DNA of 64,000 nt, taken from Arachidicoccus sp. (lineage in GTDB: Bacteria; Bacteroidota; Bacteroidia; Chitinophagales; Chitinophagaceae). The stretch spans positions 330,838 through 394,837 of the forward strand of contig JAPWKH010000033.1 in the NCBI GenBank assembly GCA_028283605.1, written 5' to 3'. The position numbers and the translations under genes were made by a program. Numbering within the stretch: position 1 is the first letter of the stretch; every line of letters begins with the position of its first letter. Under the pieces are notes generated by a model. That model saw only the letters and a program-made list of their open reading frames with translations, had not been told where the DNA came from and ran no database searches. Shown one piece after another: positions 58,096 to 64,000 of this stretch.

Positions 58096-60882
58096 ATGCA
58101 CAAAAGAAATTGCATTTATCTTCTTATTGTTTTTTATTTAATAAGCCCCAAAACGCTGACTGCACAAGTGTTTGGCGGTAATCCTTCATCCGTTGAATGG
58201 AAGCAGATTAATAACGATTCCTTCAGGGTAATTTTTCCTGAAGGATTGGATTCTACAGCTTTTAGCATTGCATCTCTTGTAAACTTTCAGCAAAGAAATA
58301 TTGCCAAATCGATCGGAAACAAATTTCGGAAAGTAAATATTGTGCTGCAAAATCAAATGACCTACAGCAACGGATATGTAGGATTGGCGCCGTTTCGCAG
58401 CGAATTTTATCTGATGCCTCCGATGGACGTTACGCCGCTTGGCGCACAGTTTTGGGCAAATAATCTTGCGATTCACGAATTTCGCCATGTAGAGCAATAC
58501 AATAATTTTAATGTGGGTTTGTCTCACGCTTTTAAAATCGTTTTCGGAGAGAACGGACAAGCATTTGCAAACGCTTTTACAGTTCCCGATTGGTTTTTCG
58601 AAGGCGATGCCGTTTATAATGAAACATTATTAAGCAAGCAGGGCAGAGGGCGACTTCCTTTTTTTATGAATGCTTTTAAGGCATTGTATTTAGATAATAA
58701 AATTTATAATTATCAAAAAATAAGGAACGGCTCTTACAAAGATTTTGTTCCGGATCATTATAATCTCGGATATATATTGGTTGACTATGGCTATCAAAAA
58801 TACGGAGTTGATTTTTGGAAAAATGTTACGCACGATGCAGCTTCTTTCAGCGGTTTGTTTTACCCATTACAACAAGCGGTAAAAAAATATTCCGGGATTT
58901 CTTTCAAAGATTTTAAAGACAGTGCATTTCATTATTACAAAGAACAATGGGACAAAGAGCCAAACGATACTTTGGAATTTATCGTTCGAAAAGAAAAAAG
59001 AAATGTCATAAATTATCAATATCCTTATGCAGATGAAAACGGTAATATCATTACGCTGAAATCAAGCTACAAGCATGTTTCCCAATTTGTATTATTGAGT
59101 AATGGCATTGAAAAAAATATAGCAGCAAGGCCAATAGCCAATGATGATTATTTCGGATATAATAACGGAAAAATTATCTATGCAGTAAATCGTCCCGATA
59201 TTCGTTGGGGTTATAAACAAGCCAGTGATATAGAATTATTAAATATTAATTCAAAGCACAAAACTACCATTACACACGACAAAAGATATTTCACGCCGGA
59301 TGTTGCACACAATGGTAAAAGTATTGCTGCCGCTGCATTTACAATTGATCAAAAGTCTTCTGTTGATATACTTAGTTTAGATGGAAATATTGAGAAGCAT
59401 TTTTCAGCAGCGAAAGATCATGTATTTTCATTTCCGAAATTTTCCGAAGACGATAAAAGTATTTTTGTAGTTGAACGCAATAAAATGGGAGAGATGGCAA
59501 TGGAACAAATTGATATTGCAACAGATACTCGAAAATACCTTCTTCCTTTTGGAAATCGTTTATTTGATTTTCCTGTAGTGTGTGGCGATACATTGTATTT
59601 TACTTGTACACAAAATGGCGCAGATGAAAGCTGGGCGTATGTTTTGCATGAACAAAAGGTTTATCAAGTTGCTCATACAAGGCTTGGTATTTATCAATCT
59701 TTTCTTTTGAAAGATAGTGTAGTAGGAAGCGTGTTTACCGCAGATGGATTTCAATTGGCAAAAACAAAACCGGCATTTAAAATTATTGATAATATTGAAC
59801 AAGATACTTTAACGCGCGTGTATCATTTGTCTCCTAAGCGTGATTATTCCTATGTTTTAAAAAATTATTCCGATTCCGGAATTTATGATGTAAAGGATTA
59901 TCCAAAGTTTTATCATCCGATAAATTTTCACAGTTTGCAACCGAATTTCGATGATCCTAATTACAGCATTACGTTGTACGGAGAAAATGTATTGAACACC
60001 TTGCAGACAAATGTGTCTTATACATACAATCGCATTGAAGGATTTCACGAACTGAGTGCCGGCGCTGTGTATGGCGGCTCATATATAGAACCGTTTTTGA
60101 ATGGCAATTATATCTTTGACAGAACAGCTTATGACAGCAAAGGCAATAGGAATATACATTTTAGTGATGCCGGCTGGCAAGTTGGGTTACAACTTCCTTT
60201 GAATTTTTCTACAGGAAACTTTTACAGATATCTTACTCTTGCCACTTCTTTCAATCAGCGGTTTATTAATTGGTCAGAAAAAAATCTTAAAAACCGTAGT
60301 GCAAATTATATAAGCAATCAACTCTCTTTTTCAAATCAATGCCAGAACTCTTTGCAACAAATATATCCGCATTTTGCACAAAGCGCTTCTTTACTTATGA
60401 GAAATACGGTTGATGGAAATGCAGCATGGCAATTGCTTGCCAAAGGCAATTTGTATTTTCCGGGTGTAATTGCAACTCACAGTTTTAATGTAGGATTAGC
60501 GTGGCAAAGACAAGATACGGTTAAAAACTATTCGTTTAGTTATAATTTCCCTTTCTCACGCGGTTTTGATTTATTCAGCTTTTCTAAAATGTGGAAATAC
60601 AGTTTAAACTATACCTTGCCTGTTGCTTACCCGGACTTCGGTTTTGCGAATATTTTTTATTTAAAAAGAATATATGCAAATGCTTTTTATGACAATACAT
60701 TCGGTAAAAATTATGCCACCAAAATACAAAATTTTGCATCTTGCGGCATGGAAATTTCCTTTGATGTAAATGTCTGGAATCAATATGCAACGGGCATTAC
60801 GTTACGTTATAGCCGTTTATTGAACGATCTTTTTGTTTCAAGAAACCGTTGGGAAATTTTTCTCCCTATAAATTTGTTTTAA
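58096..60882 (+). CDS. gluzincin-like protease domain + TolB-like propeller + outer-membrane barrel
   Basis: 928 residues with a signal peptide ending LTAQ. Residues 123-176 carry a gluzincin zinc site: His127-Glu-Phe-Arg-His131 (LAIHEFRHVEQ) and Glu169 in WFFEGDAVYNE, as in peptidase MA family proteins. The middle (about 300-600) has TolB-like repeats (IELLNINSKHKTTITHDK). The C-terminal part (about 640-928) is a series of amphipathic strands (QVGLQLPLNFSTGNFYRYLT) ending in Phe, as in outer-membrane barrels. The two-residue spacing and the terminal Phe support insertion by BAM. It would place a protease at the cell surface or in the outer membrane; substrate unknown. Confidence 0.8.
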   Translation: MHKRNCIYLLIVFYLISPKTLTAQVFGGNPSSVEWKQINNDSFRVIFPEGLDSTAFSIASLVNFQQRNIAKSIGNKFRKVNIVLQNQMTYSNGYVGLAPFRSEFYLMPPMDVTPLGAQFWANNLAIHEFRHVEQYNNFNVGLSHAFKIVFGENGQAFANAFTVPDWFFEGDAVYNETLLSKQGRGRLPFFMNAFKALYLDNKIYNYQKIRNGSYKDFVPDHYNLGYILVDYGYQKYGVDFWKNVTHDAASFSGLFYPLQQAVKKYSGISFKDFKDSAFHYYKEQWDKEPNDTLEFIVRKEKRNVINYQYPYADENGNIITLKSSYKHVSQFVLLSNGIEKNIAARPIANDDYFGYNNGKIIYAVNRPDIRWGYKQASDIELLNINSKHKTTITHDKRYFTPDVAHNGKSIAAAAFTIDQKSSVDILSLDGNIEKHFSAAKDHVFSFPKFSEDDKSIFVVERNKMGEMAMEQIDIATDTRKYLLPFGNRLFDFPVVCGDTLYFTCTQNGADESWAYVLHEQKVYQVAHTRLGIYQSFLLKDSVVGSVFTADGFQLAKTKPAFKIIDNIEQDTLTRVYHLSPKRDYSYVLKNYSDSGIYDVKDYPKFYHPINFHSLQPNFDDPNYSITLYGENVLNTLQTNVSYTYNRIEGFHELSAGAVYGGSYIEPFLNGNYIFDRTAYDSKGNRNIHFSDAGWQVGLQLPLNFSTGNFYRYLTLATSFNQRFINWSEKNLKNRSANYISNQLSFSNQCQNSLQQIYPHFAQSASLLMRNTVDGNAAWQLLAKGNLYFPGVIATHSFNVGLAWQRQDTVKNYSFSYNFPFSRGFDLFSFSKMWKYSLNYTLPVAYPDFGFANIFYLKRIYANAFYDNTFGKNYATKIQNFASCGMEISFDVNVWNQYATGITLRYSRLLNDLFVSRNRWEIFLPINLF

Positions 60883-61625
60883 TAAACCGGCGGGCACTTG
60901 CAGTTTTTACTGCTACCTCCATTTCCATAACTGCTTTTTACACTTATTTTTGACAATCTGAATATGATGCCTAATGTAATAGTGTAATAACTATCTTTTT
61001 TATTATCAGCAATATAATTATCAATATATTTATTAAATAAGAACCGGTAACTTCCTTCTGCATTAATCATGAAGTTTGGCGAGAACGCGTATTTAATGCC
61101 AATTCCTGCGGGAATATTCGTTTTCCAGTTGCTGAATTTTTCTACCTGTTTCATGGCAACATTCTGATAGCGCACTGTTCCGTTTGCGCGGGTAACTAAT
61201 TCTGTTTGGTAAGGTTTGAAATTGTAATAACCTATGCCGGAAAATATATAAGGTGTAAATTTTGCACCTGCATTTATATTGAAGAAATTATATTCTGCCA
61301 GTAAGTTAAATTCATTAATGTTGGTGTTGAAATAATAATGTTGCGATCTTATATCATTTCCGTTGTTGGCAATATTGTTGAGTGAAGAATCGCCGCCGCC
61401 GGCTTCCGAAGCCGTATATTGAAATCGCAAAGCAATCTTATCTGTTATTTCATAATGCAGGTTAATGCCCGCCGCAAATTTCTTTTCGGTTTCTGGCATA
61501 GAGCCGTGATATTGCATTATTCCGCCATATATCCCTATGCTTGCCCTCTCGCCGAAGTTCTGTGCCTGTAATGATGTGGCAAAGAATAAAATTATTATAA
61601 GAAAGAAAAAATATCTGTTGGTCAT
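60879..61625 (-). CDS. outer-membrane beta-barrel protein (DUF6089-like)
   Basis: 248 residues with a signal peptide ending SLQAQ. The mature part consists of amphipathic strands (SIGIYGGIMQYHGSMPETEK, FTPYIFSGIGYYNFKPYQTE) and is predicted to be an 8-stranded OMP-like barrel. It is closest in layout to DUF6089 proteins. The stop overlaps the end of the convergent gene by 4 bp. It lies 25 bp downstream of the thioesterase gene on the same strand. Confidence 0.8.
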   Translation of the reverse strand: MTNRYFFFLIIILFFATSLQAQNFGERASIGIYGGIMQYHGSMPETEKKFAAGINLHYEITDKIALRFQYTASEAGGGDSSLNNIANNGNDIRSQHYYFNTNINEFNLLAEYNFFNINAGAKFTPYIFSGIGYYNFKPYQTELVTRANGTVRYQNVAMKQVEKFSNWKTNIPAGIGIKYAFSPNFMINAEGSYRFLFNKYIDNYIADNKKDSYYTITLGIIFRLSKISVKSSYGNGGSSKNCKCPPVY

Positions 61626-61650
61626 ATTCTAATAAACGAATTAAGGCTGA

Positions 61651-62175
61651 TTATATTTCTTTTAAAGGCAAAAATAATGCTTTCAGTTCGTCGGCATCTT
61701 GCGGCAACATTTTACCGGCAAGTATCAGGCGCAGTTGCCTTCTTCTTAATGCCGCGACATAATCAGCTTTTTCTTCTTCGCTTTCAGGTATAAGCTGTGG
61801 TACTTTACACGGCCGGTTGTTTTGATCTAATGCAACAAAAGTAAAATATGCGCCATTGCTTTCATATTTGTATTGTTCCAAATTATCTTGCCCCCAAACC
61901 TGTATGCGTATTTCCATAGAAGTATTAAAAGCGCGTGTCATCCTTGCTTCGATATGTACGATATTGCCCAATTTTACCGGCGTCTTAAAACTGATATTAT
62001 CTACACTTGCCGTCATACAAGGCAAATTGGAATGTTCCGTAGCTACCATACTTGCAGCAATATCCATCCAGTACATTAATCTGCCGCCCATTAAATTTCC
62101 GAACGTATTTGTATCATTTGGCAAAACAATTTCGTTCATTATAACGAAGCTGTCCTTTGGATTTTTAGAAAGCAT
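61651..62175 (-). CDS. acyl-CoA thioesterase, hotdog fold
   Basis: 174 residues from ATG 62175; an upstream TTG only adds a basic tail. DTNTFGNLMGGRLMYWMDIA is the conserved start of the 4HBT acyl-CoA hydrolase family, followed by VDNISFKTPVKLGNIVHIEA. It hydrolyses acyl-CoA thioesters in the cytoplasm. Confidence 0.93.
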   Translation of the reverse strand: MLSKNPKDSFVIMNEIVLPNDTNTFGNLMGGRLMYWMDIAASMVATEHSNLPCMTASVDNISFKTPVKLGNIVHIEARMTRAFNTSMEIRIQVWGQDNLEQYKYESNGAYFTFVALDQNNRPCKVPQLIPESEEEKADYVAALRRRQLRLILAGKMLPQDADELKALFLPLKEI

Positions 62176-62248
62176 ATTTTTCTTTTTAGCGAATATAAAG
62201 AAATACCGCAATTTTTGGCGGTAAGCAGCTTATGAAGAGTAATGGATA

Positions 62249-63801
62249 TTATTTCAATTTTAATTTTTCTTCTTCTAAATCCAACAACAATAAATTTCTT
62301 CTTACTATGTTTTCATCTGTTGTATAATCTTGATTAATATCGTGCAACCAATCGCGTTGTTTGTTAATTAAATTCAGGTACACATTTCTGCAATTATTGC
62401 TCATGTCGGTTAAGTCAATGTTATTCGTTTCATTTTTCCATTGCTCCGATAGGTTTTGTAAAGGCGGATATGTGTTTAATTCTTCCGGAAAATTTTTTTC
62501 AAGGTAATCCAGGCTTTTTGATGCAATCATTTTTCGAATGCGTTTTTCTTCTTTATCCGCCGGCAAATATTCTTTTTCTTCTAATTTAACTAAGCGGATG
62601 ACCAGCGGCAATGATAATCCCTGTATCAATAAAGTGAGCAGAATCACAATAAAAGTTATAAATAAAATAAGGTCTCTCTGAGGAAAAGGCTCTCCGTTTT
62701 TTAATGTTGGGGAAATAGATAAAGCAGCAGCAAGCGATACTACGCCTCGCATGCCGGCCCAACCGAATACGAGCGGCAATCGCCATCCGGGATGGCTGTT
62801 TGCAGTAGTTACATAACGGCTGATAAATGTAGTAAACGCTGAAGAACCCAAAGTAGCTATAATTCTTGAAATAATGAGTACGACGGTAATGATAATTCCG
62901 TAGTTGATAGCCGCGCCGATACTGATATTGCCAAGACCAAACGCAATTGTATGCATTTGTAATCCTATCAATATAAATACCAGACCGTTTAACGAAAACC
63001 CTATGGCAGACCATAAGCTTAACGATCGCATACTCATCATTTTTCTTTGCCTTGATGAAAGAAAAAGACCGCCTGTAACTACAGCCAGTACGCCGGACAC
63101 ATGTATGCTTTCTGCACTTATATACATTGCATAAGGAGCTATTAATATAAGTACGATGTCCATATTGGTATCGGTCGGTAAAAGTTTTATGGTTAAATAA
63201 AATAAAAAACCAACCAAAAGCCCTATTGCTATTCCTGCAACTATTACCCACACAAAATTTAAGGCCGCCTGATGGAAAACAAATTTTCCTGTTTCTACCG
63301 CTATCAATGCAAAGCGGAATACGATAAGGCTAGAAGAATCATTTAGTAAACTTTCTCCTTCCAATATTGCTTTTGCGCTTTTTGGAATTTTTACATTTTT
63401 TAAAATAGCAGATGTGCTTACTGCATCAGGCGGCGATACGATATCGCCCAATAAAAAGCCCAATGACAACCAAAACCCGGAATAATATTGTTCGCTACCC
63501 ATGCTACCACAACCGATGTTGCAATCACGATTAAAAAAGCAAATACGGATATTACTCTTCTCCAATGCCAAAGTTCTTTCCACGATGTATTCCAAGCCGC
63601 TTCGAATAAAAGCGGCGGAAGAAATATAACAAAGATTAAATCAGGGTTTATTTCAATATCTGGTATGGATGGTATCAAGCTTAATATCAAGCCGCCAATT
63701 ACTAGGATTATCGGATAGGCAACTTTAATTTTTTCCCCCAACATTATCAACATCATCATAAAAACAATCAGACTCAGGTATAGCGGAAATACATGAAGCA
63801 T
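62249..63801 (-). pseudogene. CPA1-type Na+/H+ antiporter, interrupted by a single-base frameshift
   Basis: The N-terminal part (63801 to about 63475, LSLIVFMMMLIMLGEKIKV ... VVAWVANNIIPGFG) and the C-terminal part (about 63490 to 62249, LSLGFLLGDIVSPPDAVSTS ... AGMRGVVSLAAALSI) are in different frames. Between them the reading frame shifts near 63475. The VSPPDAVS motif (ion-binding Asp) and the AGMRGVVSLA motif are characteristic of NhaP/CPA1 antiporters. Repaired length about 517 residues. The antiporter exchanges Na+ or K+ for protons across the inner membrane. A real mutation or a sequencing indel is possible. Confidence 0.88.
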
Positions 63802-63933
63802 AAAGAAAAATTTCTTGATTTTTTTATAAAAATAAAAAGAATCACCTGCTTAAATTTATAAAGTTTTTCGGTTATTGCGATTATTATTGTTGCTTCGCTG
63901 AAAAGTATAATTTGATTGTGAAAAAATATCAAA

Positions 63934-64000
63934 TTATTTATGATCTTCGGGCATATTAAAGTACCTGTATGCAGCTGCAGCAGAAAAATATGGCGCGTCC
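63934..64000 (-). CDS. C-terminus of an unidentified gene, cut by the window edge
   Basis: On the minus strand the last 21 codons before a TAA at 63934-63936 translate to DAPYFSAAAAYRYFNMPEDH plus Lys. The clean tail looks like a natural C-terminus, but 21 residues are too few to name a family. The gene begins outside the window. Confidence 0.5.
   Translation of the reverse strand, partial: DAPYFSAAAAYRYFNMPEDHK

Noticed and set aside
1..64000. CRISPR arrays, rRNA genes or prophage structural genes
   Set aside because: None seen: no short regularly spaced repeats with unique spacers, no rRNA-like sequence, no capsid or terminase motifs.

Overview
The window reads as a chromosomal segment of a Bacteroidota bacterium, most likely family Chitinophagaceae (order Chitinophagales); the genus cannot be fixed from the sequence alone. 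Supporting signs are a FecI/FecR/SusC/SusD locus, a type IX secretion C-terminal signal on a beta-propeller protein, LytS/LytR- and TPR-type two-component systems, Bacteroidota-style promoter boxes (TTTG, then TAnnTTTG about 20 nt later, clearest before the tRNA), A/T-rich leaders without obvious Shine-Dalgarno sequences, and a low overall G+C content.

Layout. 1-1.4 kb: end-truncated TolC-type efflux gene and a small exported protein (minus strand). 1.7-11.7 kb: a polysaccharide/glycoconjugate utilisation locus: a dead sigma-factor copy, an intact ECF sigma factor, FecR-like anti-sigma, SusC-like TonB-dependent transporter with STN domain, SusD-like lipoprotein (frameshifted) and a secreted GH2 glycosidase. 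11.8-18.2 kb (minus): a seven-repeat propeller with T9SS signal, four small exported proteins, a sterol-desaturase-type membrane enzyme and a LytTR regulator/LytS kinase pair. 19-25.1 kb: TetR regulator with a palindromic operator on its own start codon, followed by a complete RND tripartite pump. 25.4-31 kb: tRNA-Gln followed by a decayed region with an IS-type orfA fragment, a truncated response regulator, a sensor kinase broken by two frameshifts, a YegP-like gene and long gene-poor stretches. 31-38 kb: exported/lipoprotein genes (one OmpA-like) divergent from an intact TPR sensor kinase and NarL-type regulator. 38-43 kb: orphan OmpR-type regulator, GH63-like glucosidase, cupin, class A beta-lactamase-like hydrolase and a TlpA-like thioredoxin. 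44-46 kb: a probable metal-binding RiPP (bufferin/HvfA-type) cluster: Cys-rich precursor, DUF692 multinuclear iron oxidase and DUF2063 partner. 46-64 kb: housekeeping and envelope genes (SppA, FolK, UvrD/PcrA helicase, beta-carbonic anhydrase, FabG, GH3-family protein, START-like protein, Hpt, DUF6427-like membrane protein, DUF2490 protein, a gluzincin/propeller/barrel protein, an outer-membrane barrel, a thioesterase, a frameshifted CPA1 antiporter and the C-terminus of an unidentified gene).

The most interesting items are the HvfABC-like RiPP cluster with a 19-bp perfect inverted repeat between precursor and enzyme genes, the TetR operator overlapping a possible leaderless start, the decayed two-component system next to tRNA-Gln, and the fusion of a metalloprotease-like domain to an apparent outer-membrane barrel. 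Several genes carry single-base frameshifts, so either real decay or sequencing indels must be considered.
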